From positions 124,001 through 188,000 of the forward strand of contig NZ_JBHRTR010000048.1 of NCBI RefSeq assembly GCF_042646425.1: a stretch of 64,000 bases of DNA. The letters run 5' to 3'. Of the stretch, positions 1 to 7,865 are shown piece after piece. This DNA is from Marinibaculum pumilum (lineage in GTDB: Bacteria; Pseudomonadota; Alphaproteobacteria; Ferrovibrionales; Ferrovibrionaceae). Made by a program: the position numbers and the translations under genes. The first letter of the stretch is position 1. Every line of letters begins with the position of its first letter. The notes under the pieces were generated by a model, which did no database searches, was not told the origin of the DNA, and saw only the letters and a list, made by a program, of their open reading frames with translations.

Positions 1-171
1 CATCACCATGCCGTTGCCGATGGTCATCTCGGCATGGCCGATGCCGCCATCCTCGCCCGGATAGCTGGCATGGGGGGCGAAGCCGAAGGCCTTTTCCAGG
101 AAGCTCGCCGCCTCGTTGGTGCGGGCATAGCGGATCGCGGGAATGATCGTGGGGGTCTGCGGGCCGGTCAT
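1..171 (-). CDS. VOC (glyoxalase-fold) family protein, 3' end cut by window edge
   Basis: The 57 visible codons start at an ATG preceded by a good AGGAGG site and read as the first beta-alpha unit of a vicinal-oxygen-chelate protein of the PhnB/glyoxalase type: PAIRYARTNEAASFLEKAFG, then a GIGHAEMTIGNG stretch. The rest lies beyond base 1. It follows an ECF42 sigma gene and a DGPF gene on the same strand, the usual company of small VOC or YCII proteins, so it is probably co-transcribed with them. The specific substrate or role cannot be read from the fragment. The family assignment is fairly sure. Confidence 0.75.
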   Translation of the reverse strand, partial: MTGPQTPTIIPAIRYARTNEAASFLEKAFGFAPHASYPGEDGGIGHAEMTIGNGMVM

Positions 172-249
172 CGGTCTGTCCTCCTGTCGGGTGGGTCGAT
201 GGGCGGAGGGTAGGGCGGCGGCGGCCTGCGGTATTGGACGTTTTTCCGC

Positions 250-1512
250 TCAGGCGCCTGGCCGGGCGCTTTCCGCTGCCAGGCGGTCCAGATGCCGGCG
301 GATATGCGCCGCCTCCGCCGGGGTGGCGGCGAGCGCGATCGCGCGGTCGAAGGCGCCCCGCGCCTCGCTCACGCGGCCGAGTTCAAGCAGGAAGGCGCCG
401 CGTGCGCCGTGATAGGGGAAATAGCCGTCCAGCCGGGCGGCCAGCGGCGCGATCATGTCCAGCGCCGCCGCCGCTCCCTGCAGCTTCGCCACCGCCACCG
501 CCCGGTTCAGGGTGACGACGGGGGAGGGCTGCAGCCGTTCCAGGGTGGCATAGAGCCGGTCGATGCCGGCCCAGTCGGTGTCCGCCGCCGTGGCGGCGCG
601 GGCATGCAGCGCGGCAATCGCCGCCTGCACCTGATAGGCGCCGGGGCTGCGGTGGCGCATCGCCTTGTCGATCAGCGCCAGCCCTTCGGCGATCATGCCG
701 CGGTCCCATAGCCCGCGATCCTGCTCCTCCAGCAGCACCGCCTCGCCGGCGGTGTCGAAGCGGGCGGCGCGGCGGGCATGCTGCAGCAGCATCAGCGCGG
801 CCAGGCCCATGATCTCCGGTTCCGCCGGGAACAGGCGCAGCAGCAGGCGGGCGAGCCGGATCGCCTCGCCGCAGAGCGGGGCGCGTTCGGCAGCCGTCGC
901 GGCGCCGGCCGAATAGCCCTCGTTGAAGACCAGGTAGAGCATCGCCGCCACCACGCCCAGGCGTTCGGCACGGTCCGCCGCGCCGGGCGCGGCAAAGGGC
1001 AGGCCGGCCTGGCCGATGCGGGCCTTGGCGCGGGTGATGCGCTGTTCCATCGCCGCCTCGCCGACCAGGAAGGCGCGGGCGATCTGCGGTACCGTCAGGC
1101 CGGAGACGATGCGCAGGGCCAGGGCGATCTGCTGCGTGGCGGGCAGGTCGGGGTGGCAGCAGGTGAACAGCAGCCGCAGCACGTCGTCGCGATAGTCCGC
1201 GCCGTCCAGCCGCTCCGCCATCGCCGCCTCCGCATCCTCCAGGTCCGAGATCGCCGCCTCTTCCTCCGGCAGCGGTGCCTCCCGTGCGCGGCGCCGCGTG
1301 CGGTCGATGCCGGCGTTGCGGCCGACCAGGATCAGCCAGGCGGCGGGATCGCGCGGCGGGCCGTTCTGCGGCCAGTTGCGCAGGGCGCGCAGGCAGGCGT
1401 CCTGGAACGCCTCCTCCGCAATCTCCAGATTGCCGAAATAGCGCAGCAGGGCGCCGACCGCCCGCGGCCGCGCGCCGGTCAGCGCCGTGTCGAGCCAGGT
1501 CAGGTCGTTCAA
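250..1512 (-). CDS. ECF42-type RNA polymerase sigma factor with C-terminal TPR-like extension
   Basis: This 420-residue protein has sigma region 2 (about residues 20-75), sigma region 4 (about 110-166, with the LRLLFTCCHP motif of long ECF sigmas) and a long helical C-terminal part (DUF6596 and TPR-like, about 185-410). That makes it twice the length of an ordinary ECF sigma and matches the ECF42 group, in which the extension is required for activity and no anti-sigma gene is adjacent. The genomic partner is the DGPF/YCII protein just upstream, as is typical. The start is a TTG only 5 bases after the upstream stop, with no clear ribosome site, so translation is probably coupled. Known targets of the group are the linked DGPF genes. 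Confidence 0.9.
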   Translation of the reverse strand: MNDLTWLDTALTGARPRAVGALLRYFGNLEIAEEAFQDACLRALRNWPQNGPPRDPAAWLILVGRNAGIDRTRRRAREAPLPEEEAAISDLEDAEAAMAERLDGADYRDDVLRLLFTCCHPDLPATQQIALALRIVSGLTVPQIARAFLVGEAAMEQRITRAKARIGQAGLPFAAPGAADRAERLGVVAAMLYLVFNEGYSAGAATAAERAPLCGEAIRLARLLLRLFPAEPEIMGLAALMLLQHARRAARFDTAGEAVLLEEQDRGLWDRGMIAEGLALIDKAMRHRSPGAYQVQAAIAALHARAATAADTDWAGIDRLYATLERLQPSPVVTLNRAVAVAKLQGAAAALDMIAPLAARLDGYFPYHGARGAFLLELGRVSEARGAFDRAIALAATPAEAAHIRRHLDRLAAESARPGA

Positions 1513-1517
1513 AGCAA

Positions 1518-1943
1518 TCAGTCCGTCCGCTTGCCGGCGGGTGCGTGGAAGCCGGTCGCCACCTGGACCTCCGGCTCCAGTCCGTTCGGCTTGAAGGTCA
1601 GCAGCGGCCGCACCTCGTAGCCGCCGCTGCCGCCGCTATTGGCCAGGGCCAGGTCCTTCGCCGCCGCCAGCGCCGCATCGAGGTCGGGCAGGTCGAGGAT
1701 GAAGAAGCCCAGCAGCTGCTCCTTCGTCTCCGCGAAGGGGCCGTCCAGCACCAGCGGCTCCTTGCCCTTGCGCACCGTGGTGGCGGCGGTGGTGGGCAGC
1801 AGGCGCGCGACGGGGCCGAGCTGGCCCTTCGCCGCCAGTCCCGCCTCCACCGCCTGCAGGCGGCCCATCACCCTGGCCTCCTCCTCCGGCGTCCAGGCGC
1901 CGACGGCATCTTCGGAATCGTAGCAGAGGATGGCATAGAGCAT
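1518..1943 (-). CDS. YciI/DGPF-domain protein
   Basis: This 141-residue protein carries the signature DGPF at residues 67-70 within LDGPFAETKEQLLGFFI, the hallmark of the DGPF (YCII-like) family. It has a good GAAAGGAG site before its ATG. It is the first gene of the leftward DGPF-ECF42-VOC operon. YCII proteins are small ferredoxin-fold proteins of largely unknown biochemistry, and in ECF42 loci they are the genes most consistently controlled by the sigma factor. The cellular role is not known here. Confidence 0.88.
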   Translation of the reverse strand: MLYAILCYDSEDAVGAWTPEEEARVMGRLQAVEAGLAAKGQLGPVARLLPTTAATTVRKGKEPLVLDGPFAETKEQLLGFFILDLPDLDAALAAAKDLALANSGGSGGYEVRPLLTFKPNGLEPEVQVATGFHAPAGKRTD

Positions 1944-1978
1944 GGGGTCTCCTTTCGTGCGGGGCGGGCCCTATGGAA

Positions 1979-2007
1979 ACGACGCAGGCAGGCGCCGCCA
2001 GCCGACA
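1979..2007 (-). promoter_or_regulatory. Candidate ECF-type promoter for the DGPF-sigma operon
   Basis: On the minus strand TGTCGG (complement of 2002-2007) lies 17 bases upstream of CGTC (complement of 1981-1984), about 40 bases before the DGPF start codon. TGTCG in the -35 and CGTC/CGAC in the -10 resemble promoters reported for ECF42-type sigma factors. The call is inference from spacing and motif only. Confidence 0.4.
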
Positions 2008-2034
2008 TCGGATATGGCGGTGCCGGTGAAAAGG

Positions 2035-2565
2035 TCAGGCGGCGGCGAGGGCGGCCTGCAGCTCGGCCAGGCAGTCCGCGATGCTGCGTCGCGCCGTCTC
2101 CACCACCAGCGGCGGCGCATCCGGCGGCCACGGCGCATAGTCGCGGTCCAGCACCGCCTGCCAGTCGGGCGGCACCAGGCCGGGCAGGTCCGGGATCCGG
2201 CTCTCCACCCTGCGGCGATGCTCCGCCGGATCGCTGCAGCGGACCTCCACCTCCAACAGGCGCGCGCCGGCGCGCACGGCGACCTCCCGCCAGGCCGACC
2301 GGGTCACAGGCAGCGGGTTCACCGAGTCCGCGACCACCTCGATGCCCAGCGCCAGGTTGCCCTCTGCCAGGGCGTAGGCCGCCATGTAGCCGGCCGGCCC
2401 GACATCGTCGCCCGCCAGCTGCCCGCTCTCCCGCAGCGCCTGCTCGATCGCGTCGATGCGCAGCCAGGCGGCGCCGCGGGCCTGCGCCAGGGCGCGGGCC
2501 AGGGTCGTCTTGCCGCTGCCCGGCAGGCCGGCGAAAGCGACCAGCAGCGGCCGGCCGGCGCTCAT
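2035..2565 (-). CDS. P-loop kinase/NTPase (AAA_33-like)
   Basis: This 176-residue protein has a clear Walker A motif, GLPGSGKTT, at residues 13-21, followed by an acidic segment (RIDAIEQAL) and the pattern VADSVNPL-TR-W typical of small zeta-toxin-like or AAA_33 kinases that act on small metabolites or antibiotics. The start ATG overlaps the stop of the upstream LysR gene (ATGA), so the two are translationally coupled. A longer reading of this frame runs back through the LysR gene and is rejected. The substrate is unknown. Confidence 0.82.
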   Translation of the reverse strand: MSAGRPLLVAFAGLPGSGKTTLARALAQARGAAWLRIDAIEQALRESGQLAGDDVGPAGYMAAYALAEGNLALGIEVVADSVNPLPVTRSAWREVAVRAGARLLEVEVRCSDPAEHRRRVESRIPDLPGLVPPDWQAVLDRDYAPWPPDAPPLVVETARRSIADCLAELQAALAAA

Positions 2566-3476
2566 GCCGGCAGCGCCGCCGGCGCGTGCGGGCCGGCGAA
2601 GCCGCGCCGCGCCAGTTCTGCCGCCAGATGGTCGACGAAGGCGCGCACCTTCGGCGTGAGCAGGCGGTTGGTTGGATAGACCGCATAGATGCCGCTGGCC
2701 GGCGTCTCGAGCCCCGGCAGCACCTCGACCAGCGCGCCGCCGGCCAGCGCGTCGTCCACCATCCAGCGCGGCAGGGCGACCAGGCCGTGACCGGCCAGCG
2801 CGGCGGCGCGCAATGTCTCCGAGGCGTTGGTCAGCAGCCGCGGCGCCACGCGCACTGTCCGTCCGCCGACCCGCCAGGTGTCGCGCCAGTCCAGCGGCGT
2901 GAAGCCGACACAGGCATGCTGCGCCAGGTCGGCCGGTGTCGCCGGCGCACCGGCGCGAGCCAGGTAGCCCGGTGCGGCCACGACGACGATCTGCGAGGTG
3001 CCGATCCGGCGCACCACCAGGTTCTCCTCCGGGACTGCGACGATGCGGATGGCGAGGTCGATGCCCTCCTCCACCAGGCGGGAGATCGCATGCGATTCCA
3101 CCAGGTCGATCTCCAGCCCGGGATGGGCGTTCAGGAAGCCGTACAGCCCCGGCACCACGATGCGGCTGGCGAAGGCTTCCGGCAGGGCGATGCGCAGCCG
3201 GCCTTGCACCGCGCCATGTTCGGCCTGGGCGGCGGCGCGGGCGGCTTCCGCATCGTCCAGCAGGCGGCGGCAGCGGGCATAGAAGGCCAGCCCTGCCTCG
3301 GTGGCGCGGACCTTTCGCGTGGTGCGGTCCAGCAGCCGCACGCCGAGCCGTTCCTCCAGCCCGCGCACCGCCTCGCTGACCGACGATTTCGCCGTCTGCA
3401 GCTGCGCCGCCGCGGCGGTGAAGCTGCCGCATTCCACGACCTTGGCAAAGGCCTCGATGCCGGCGAAGGGATCCAT
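2562..3476 (-). CDS. LysR family transcriptional regulator
   Basis: This 304-residue protein has the N-terminal winged helix-turn-helix of LysR proteins (MDPFAGIEAFAKVVECGSFTAAAAQL; ETTR-like LLDRTTRKVRATEAG near residues 48-65) followed by a periplasmic-binding-protein-like effector domain. It is transcribed away from the cupin gene at 3583, and the 106-base gap contains two adjacent palindromes that are plausible LysR sites. It is coupled to the P-loop kinase gene downstream. It belongs to the AaeR/DmlR-like branch by sequence feel. The effector is unknown. Confidence 0.92.
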   Translation of the reverse strand: MDPFAGIEAFAKVVECGSFTAAAAQLQTAKSSVSEAVRGLEERLGVRLLDRTTRKVRATEAGLAFYARCRRLLDDAEAARAAAQAEHGAVQGRLRIALPEAFASRIVVPGLYGFLNAHPGLEIDLVESHAISRLVEEGIDLAIRIVAVPEENLVVRRIGTSQIVVVAAPGYLARAGAPATPADLAQHACVGFTPLDWRDTWRVGGRTVRVAPRLLTNASETLRAAALAGHGLVALPRWMVDDALAGGALVEVLPGLETPASGIYAVYPTNRLLTPKVRAFVDHLAAELARRGFAGPHAPAALPA

Positions 3477-3487
3477 GGCGCGGGATT

Positions 3488-3517
3488 GTTCGCAGGCCCG
3501 AACGATCTGTCCAGATC
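3488..3517. promoter_or_regulatory. Two adjacent palindromes in the LysR/cupin divergent promoter
   Basis: GTTCG-6-CGAAC (3488-3503) is directly followed by GATCTG-2-CAGATC (3504-3517). Both are perfect inverted repeats lying 12-41 bases upstream of the LysR start and about 66 bases upstream of the cupin start. Their placement fits an autoregulatory LysR recognition and activation site. Confidence 0.5.
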
Positions 3518-3582
3518 CCCCGTCTCTTCAGGCGCCGCGGCCGCGCCTAGGGTCCGGCCACCGCAACCGAGCGAGACGGGAG

Positions 3583-4041
3583 ATGAAAATGCTCGAGACC
3601 GTGAAGATCCATGTGGTGGCCGCCGACGAAGGCGAGGCGATCGACGTGCTGGGCCTGCCGATGATGGTGAAATGCGACGGCAGTCACCTGCCGCTGTTCC
3701 TGGCGGAGCACGAGCTGCCGCCGGGCGCCGGCACCCCGGCCCATATCCACGACCATGACGACGAGATGTTCTACATGCTGGCCGGCGAACTCACCCTGGA
3801 GGGCCGCGAGGGCGAAACCCGGATCGGCCCCGGCGCCTGCGCGCAGTTCCCGCGCGGCTCCTTCCACGGCTTCCGCAACGACGGGCCGGAGACGGCGCGC
3901 TTCCTGGTGATCTGCAATCCCGGCCGCCAAGCGCTGGAAATGTTCCGCCATTTCGACCGCGCCTCCCGCGCCAGCGGCACGGCGCTGGCGCCGCAGGAGG
4001 TCGGCGCGATCTGCGACCAGTACGGGGTGCGGTTCGGGTGA
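3583..4041 (+). CDS. Cupin domain-containing protein
   Basis: This 152-residue single-domain cupin has metal-binding motif 1, G-TPAHIHDHDDEMFYMLAGEL (residues about 45-64), and motif 2, PRGSFHGFRN (about 86-95). Such proteins include quercetin dioxygenase-like and isomerase-like enzymes and sensors, and the substrate cannot be assigned. The ATG was chosen because it follows GACGGGAG and lies just after the divergent promoter; an in-frame extension upstream overlaps the LysR gene and is unlikely. It is the probable target of the divergent LysR regulator. Confidence 0.85.
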   Translation: MKMLETVKIHVVAADEGEAIDVLGLPMMVKCDGSHLPLFLAEHELPPGAGTPAHIHDHDDEMFYMLAGELTLEGREGETRIGPGACAQFPRGSFHGFRNDGPETARFLVICNPGRQALEMFRHFDRASRASGTALAPQEVGAICDQYGVRFG

Positions 4042-4292
4042 GGGACGGCCGGCTCTCGGGCGCCATCTTCCCGCGGGCCGGCACTACCGAAGCGGACCAT
4101 GAGGCCGCGCTGGAGGAAGTGGCGCGCCTATGGGGCGCCTGCAGCGGAACGCCGGAAGGCGACCGGCTCGGCATCCTGGCCACCTTGATCGATGCCTGGG
4201 AGGCAGAGCACGAGCCGATGGACCCGCCCGACCCGATCGAGGCGATCCTGTTCCGCATGGAGCAGCAGGGGACGGTCCGGAAGGATGTCTAG
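4038..4292 (+). pseudogene. HigA-type antitoxin remnant lacking its HTH domain
   Basis: The 84-residue frame (GTG start overlapping the cupin stop) matches the N-terminal half of HigA/XRE antitoxins: TTEADHEAALEEVARLW, then GTPEGDRLGILATLIDAWEAEH and DPPDPIEAILFRMEQQG. In intact family members this is followed directly by the helix-turn-helix. Here the frame stops after VRKDV, no HTH is readable in the other frames, and no HigB toxin gene is adjacent. It looks like a decayed toxin-antitoxin fragment, cut just before a dispersed repeat. Confidence 0.6.
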
Positions 4293-4363
4293 TGGCCGAT
4301 CGGTACGCACTGCTGCGCCGGTTGCTGTCGACAAGGCCTGGCCTCGCCGCACCGCCACAGCCC

Positions 4364-4474
4364 CCGTCGTCCTCGGGCCTGACCCGAGGATCGTGGCAGG
4401 GCTGCGAAGTCGCTCATACGGGGCACGCTGCCGCTCGCTGATCGGTCCTCGGGTCGCGCCCGAGAACGACGGCG
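4364..4474. repeat. Dispersed palindromic repeat, copy 1
   Basis: The element of about 110 bases has terminal inverted ends CCGTCGT / ACGACGG and two internal hairpins (CCTCGGGCCTGACCCGAGG, then CCTCGGGTCGCGCCCGAG). It belongs to the same family as the copies near 26.2, 29.4, 45.4, 50.7 and 59.3 kb. It lies downstream of the HigA remnant, which it may have helped to disrupt, and fills the gap before the SulP stop codon. Confidence 0.75.
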
Positions 4475-4562
4475 CGTGTCGTGTCGATGCGGTTCGCCTG
4501 GCACCGAAGCGATAAGGGGGATGCCGGGCATCCTGGGCGTTCCGGCTGTGTCCCTTACCCCC

Positions 4563-6047
4563 TCAATGCCCCGCCATCTGCGCCGCCGCGTCCGGCCGGT
4601 CGTGCACCGCCAGGCGCTCCACGATGCTGGCGGAGTGGCGGTTCAGGCCGGCGATCTCGACCTGCACGCCGTGGCGGCGGAATTTCAGGATGATGGTGTC
4701 GAGCGCCGCGACGCTGGAAATGTCCCAGATGTGGGCGCGGCTGACGTCGATGGTGACCTTCTCCAGCTTCTCGCGGCAGTCGAAGGCGGCGGCGAAGGCG
4801 TCCGCGGAGGCGAAGAACAGCTGCCCCTCGACGGTGTAGATGCGATGGCGGCCGTCCTCGCTGAGGGTCGAGCCGACCTCGAACAGGCGGCTGATCTTCC
4901 AGGCGAAGAAGATGCCCGACAGCAGCACGCCGACCAGCACGCCGATTGCCAGGTTGTGGGTCGACAGCACCCCGGCCACGGTCGCCAGCATCACGAAGGA
5001 GGAGCTGCGCGGGTGGTGCACCAGGTTCTTAAGCGAGGCCCAGGAGAAGGTGGAGATCGACACCATGATCATCACCGCCACCAGGGCCGGCATCGGGATC
5101 TGCCGCACCCAGTCGGCCAGCACCAGGATGAGGAACAGCAGGAAGGCGCCGGCGCAGAAGGTGGAGAGCCGGCCGCGGCCGCCCGACTTCACGTTGATGA
5201 TCGACTGGCCGATCATCGCGCAGCCGGCCATGCCGCCGATGAAGCCGGTGGCGGTGTTGGCCAGGCCCTGGCCGATGCATTCCTGGTTCTTGTCGCTGGT
5301 GGTGTCGGTGCGCTCGTCGACGATGGCGGCGGTCAGCAGACTTTCCAGCAGGCCGACGGCGGCGACCGCGGCGGCATAGGGCAGGATGATGCCCAGGGTC
5401 TCCAGGGTCAGCGGGATGTCGGGGATCAGGAACACCGGCAGGGTGGCCGGCAGCTCGCCCATATCGCCGACGGTGCGCAGGTCCAGCCCGAAGGCCATGG
5501 CGGCGGCGGTCAGCGCGACGATGCAGACCAGTGGCGAGGGGATCGCCTTCGTCAGGTGGGGGAACAGGTAGATGATCGCCAGGCCGGCGGCGACCATCGG
5601 ATAGGTCAGCCAGGGCACGTCGATCAGCTCCGGCAGTTGCGCCAGGAAGATCAGGATCGCCAGCGCGTTGACGAAGCCGGTCAGCACGGAGCGGGAGACG
5701 AAGCGCATCACCGCGCCCAGGCGCAGCAGGCCGGCGGCGATCTGGATCAGCCCCGCCAGCACCGTGGTGGCCAGCAGGTATTGCAGGCCATGGTCGCGCA
5801 CCAGGGTGACCATCAGCACCGCCGTCGCCGCCGTGGCGGCGGAGATCATCCCCGGCCGGCCGCCGGTGAAGGCGGTGATCACGGCGATGGAGAAGGAGGC
5901 ATAGAGCCCGATCTTCGGGTCCACCCCGGCGATGATGGAAAAGGCGATGGCTTCGGGGATCAGCGCCAGCGCGACGACCAGGCCGGACAGGACGTCGCCG
6001 CGGATATTGCCGAACCACTGCGCGCGATAGGCAGCAAGGGTGAGCAT
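4563..6047 (-). CDS. SulP family inorganic anion transporter with STAS domain
   Basis: This 494-residue inner-membrane protein has the SulP core: DVLSGLVVALALIPEAIAFS near residue 20, many hydrophobic helices to about residue 380, and a C-terminal cytoplasmic STAS domain (about 390-490, VEGQLFFASADAF ... VTIDVSRAHIWDISSVAALD). SulP proteins carry sulfate, bicarbonate or dicarboxylates, usually with protons or sodium. The start chosen (MLTLAAYRAQWF) has GGAG upstream. A further upstream in-frame ATG would add 42 polar residues that do not fit the family. It stands alone between a repeat and a LysR gene. Confidence 0.9.
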   Translation of the reverse strand: MLTLAAYRAQWFGNIRGDVLSGLVVALALIPEAIAFSIIAGVDPKIGLYASFSIAVITAFTGGRPGMISAATAATAVLMVTLVRDHGLQYLLATTVLAGLIQIAAGLLRLGAVMRFVSRSVLTGFVNALAILIFLAQLPELIDVPWLTYPMVAAGLAIIYLFPHLTKAIPSPLVCIVALTAAAMAFGLDLRTVGDMGELPATLPVFLIPDIPLTLETLGIILPYAAAVAAVGLLESLLTAAIVDERTDTTSDKNQECIGQGLANTATGFIGGMAGCAMIGQSIINVKSGGRGRLSTFCAGAFLLFLILVLADWVRQIPMPALVAVMIMVSISTFSWASLKNLVHHPRSSSFVMLATVAGVLSTHNLAIGVLVGVLLSGIFFAWKISRLFEVGSTLSEDGRHRIYTVEGQLFFASADAFAAAFDCREKLEKVTIDVSRAHIWDISSVAALDTIILKFRRHGVQVEIAGLNRHSASIVERLAVHDRPDAAAQMAGH

Positions 6048-6196
6048 GGGTCTCCGGGTCGGGCAGCTCGGGAAAACAGGGGACACCGGCCTGCCGACAC
6101 GTGCGGCAACGGTACCGATTGCGCCTTCTATTAGCCGAAAGCGATGCTGCAATGCAATATTGCGGCGCAACACGAAGCTGTGTCCCGGAATCTGCC

Positions 6197-7102
6197 TCAG
6201 GTGGCGACGGTTGCCAGCTCGGCCTCGAAACGGTCGATCAGCCAGGAGACGGCCGGGCCCGGCGGGGTGGCGGCCGGCCAGAGCGCGCTCAGCCGATAGG
6301 GGCTTGGCGGATAGGGCTCCAGCGACAGCACGACCAGCCGGCCGGCCGCCAGGTCCGGCGCGACCATCCAGTCCGGCAGGCCGCCCCAGCCCAGCCCGGC
6401 GCAGAGCAGCGCGCGCTTGGTCTCCGCATCCGTCACCCGCCAGACGGCATCTGCCGCCACCCGGATGTCGCGGCCCTTCGTATGCGCGGTCTGGTCGGTG
6501 ATGACCACCTGGAAATGCGCCCGCACCAGGCTGGCGGGCACCGGCGCTGCGCTGCCGGCCAGCGGGTGTTCCGGCGCGGCCACCGGGATCATCGTGGCGC
6601 CGCCCAGCTGACGGATCGCCAGGGTGTCCTCGATCGCCGTGGGGGCGCTCGCGATCCCCAGGTCGGCGCGGTGGGTCTGCAGCAGCTCCTGCACCGCGCC
6701 CAGCGCGCCGGTATGCAGCTGCAGGCCGACGGTGGGATAAGTATCGCGGAACCCCTTCAGCACCGCGGTCATCACCGCCGCCGGCAGCAGCACGTCGACC
6801 GCCAGCCGCACCTCCGCCTCCAGCCCGCCGCGCAGGCCATGCGCCCGCGCCCGCAGCAGCTGCAGCGCCGCCGCCATGCGGCGGGCATCCGGCACCATCG
6901 CCTGGCCGGCGGCGGTCAGGCGCGGCTGGCGGGTGCCTTCCCGGTCGAACAGGGTCAGGCCCAGCTGCGCCTCCAGGTTGGCGATGCCGTAGCTGACCAC
7001 CGACTGCGCGCGCCCCAAACGCCGGGCGGCGGCGGAGAAGCTGCCGCCGTCCACCACCGCCAGGAAGATCTGCAACTGGTCGAGGGTCGGGTTCGAATCC
7101 AT
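6197..7102 (-). CDS. LysR family transcriptional regulator (divergent from azoR)
   Basis: This 301-residue LysR protein has an HTH in residues 1-60 (TLDQLQIFLAVVDGGSFSAAARRLGRAQSVVSYGI) and an effector-binding domain after about residue 90. It is transcribed away from the azoreductase gene, the common arrangement in which the regulator controls a quinone or azo-dye responsive reductase. A T-N11-A inverted repeat (ATC-9-GAT) lies only 6 bases upstream of its start codon, so self-repression is likely. The inducer is unknown. Confidence 0.92.
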   Translation of the reverse strand: MDSNPTLDQLQIFLAVVDGGSFSAAARRLGRAQSVVSYGIANLEAQLGLTLFDREGTRQPRLTAAGQAMVPDARRMAAALQLLRARAHGLRGGLEAEVRLAVDVLLPAAVMTAVLKGFRDTYPTVGLQLHTGALGAVQELLQTHRADLGIASAPTAIEDTLAIRQLGGATMIPVAAPEHPLAGSAAPVPASLVRAHFQVVITDQTAHTKGRDIRVAADAVWRVTDAETKRALLCAGLGWGGLPDWMVAPDLAAGRLVVLSLEPYPPSPYRLSALWPAATPPGPAVSWLIDRFEAELATVAT

Positions 7103-7107
7103 GACTT

Positions 7108-7122
7108 ATCGAAAAACTTGAT
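7108..7122. promoter_or_regulatory. T-N11-A LysR box upstream of LysR gene
   Basis: ATC-GAAAAACTT-GAT has T at 7109 and A at 7121, the T-N11-A spacing of LysR recognition sites. It sits between the LysR start codon and azoR in the divergent promoter. A second short palindrome, ATCGCGAT, follows about 30 bases on. Confidence 0.5.
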
Positions 7123-7235
7123 GAATTGGAGCAAAACTTTCGCGGTTATCGCGATCACAGTCCAGGACCATCTCAGTCCCAGCAGTCCGGAGCGGCGCCC
7201 GCCGGCGCCCCGGCCAGAGACGAAAGGACAAATAG

Positions 7236-7853
7236 ATGCGCTCCATCCTCCTGGTGACCTCCAGCCCGCGCGGGGCCGCGTCCCATTCCAGCCGCATCGC
7301 GGGCGAGCTTGTCCGCGACCTGCAGGCCGGTGCGCCCGGCAGCACGGTCACGCTGCGCGACCTGGCGGCCGACCCGCTGCCGCATATCGGCACCGACTTC
7401 GCCATCGGTTCGCGCGCGCCTGCGGCGGACCGCACGGCTGGCCAGGCGGCGGCCGTCGCCGTCTCGGACGCTGCGGTCGCCGAACTGCTGGCCGCCGACA
7501 CGGTGGTGATCGCCGCCGGCCTGATCAATTTCGGCGTGCCCTCCACCCTGAAGGCCTGGATCGACAACGTGGCCCGGGCCGGGCTGACCTTCCGCTACAC
7601 CGAGGCCGGGCCGGAAGGCCTGGCGAAGGGGCGCAAGGTCTATCTGGTCCTGGCTTCCGGCGGCATCTATTCGGAGGGACCGGCCGCGGCGATGGACCAT
7701 GCGGTTCCCTATCTGCGCGACACCCTGGGCTTCATGGGCATGACCGACGTGGAGGTGATCCGGGTCGAAGGCGTCGCGATGGGGCCGGAGGCGGAGGCGC
7801 AGGGCCTGGACCGCGCCCGGGCGCAGCTGGACGGTCTGGCCCGCGCCGCCTGA
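7236..7853 (+). CDS. azoR: FMN-dependent NADH-azoreductase
   Basis: This 205-residue flavodoxin-fold protein of normal AzoR length has the FMN phosphate loop TSSPRGAASHSSRIA (residues 8-22) and the conserved block INFGVPSTLKAWIDNVARAGLTFRYTE (about 97-123). AzoR reduces azo compounds and quinones by two-electron transfer from NAD(P)H, acting mainly in quinone and thiol stress resistance in the cytoplasm. A GAAAGGA ribosome site precedes the ATG. Control by the divergent LysR regulator is likely. Confidence 0.92.
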   Translation: MRSILLVTSSPRGAASHSSRIAGELVRDLQAGAPGSTVTLRDLAADPLPHIGTDFAIGSRAPAADRTAGQAAAVAVSDAAVAELLAADTVVIAAGLINFGVPSTLKAWIDNVARAGLTFRYTEAGPEGLAKGRKVYLVLASGGIYSEGPAAAMDHAVPYLRDTLGFMGMTDVEVIRVEGVAMGPEAEAQGLDRARAQLDGLARAA

Positions 7854-7865
7854 CGGACGGCGGCG

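Noticed and set aside
1275..3758. Very long open frame on the plus strand opposite the sigma, DGPF and LysR genes
   Set aside because: It is an antisense shadow in GC-rich DNA: Arg/Pro/Ala-rich, no known motif, while the opposite strand has clear families with ribosome sites.
4364..4474. Insertion sequence
   Set aside because: The element is only about 110 bases, has no transposase frame and recurs as hairpin pairs; called a dispersed palindromic repeat instead.
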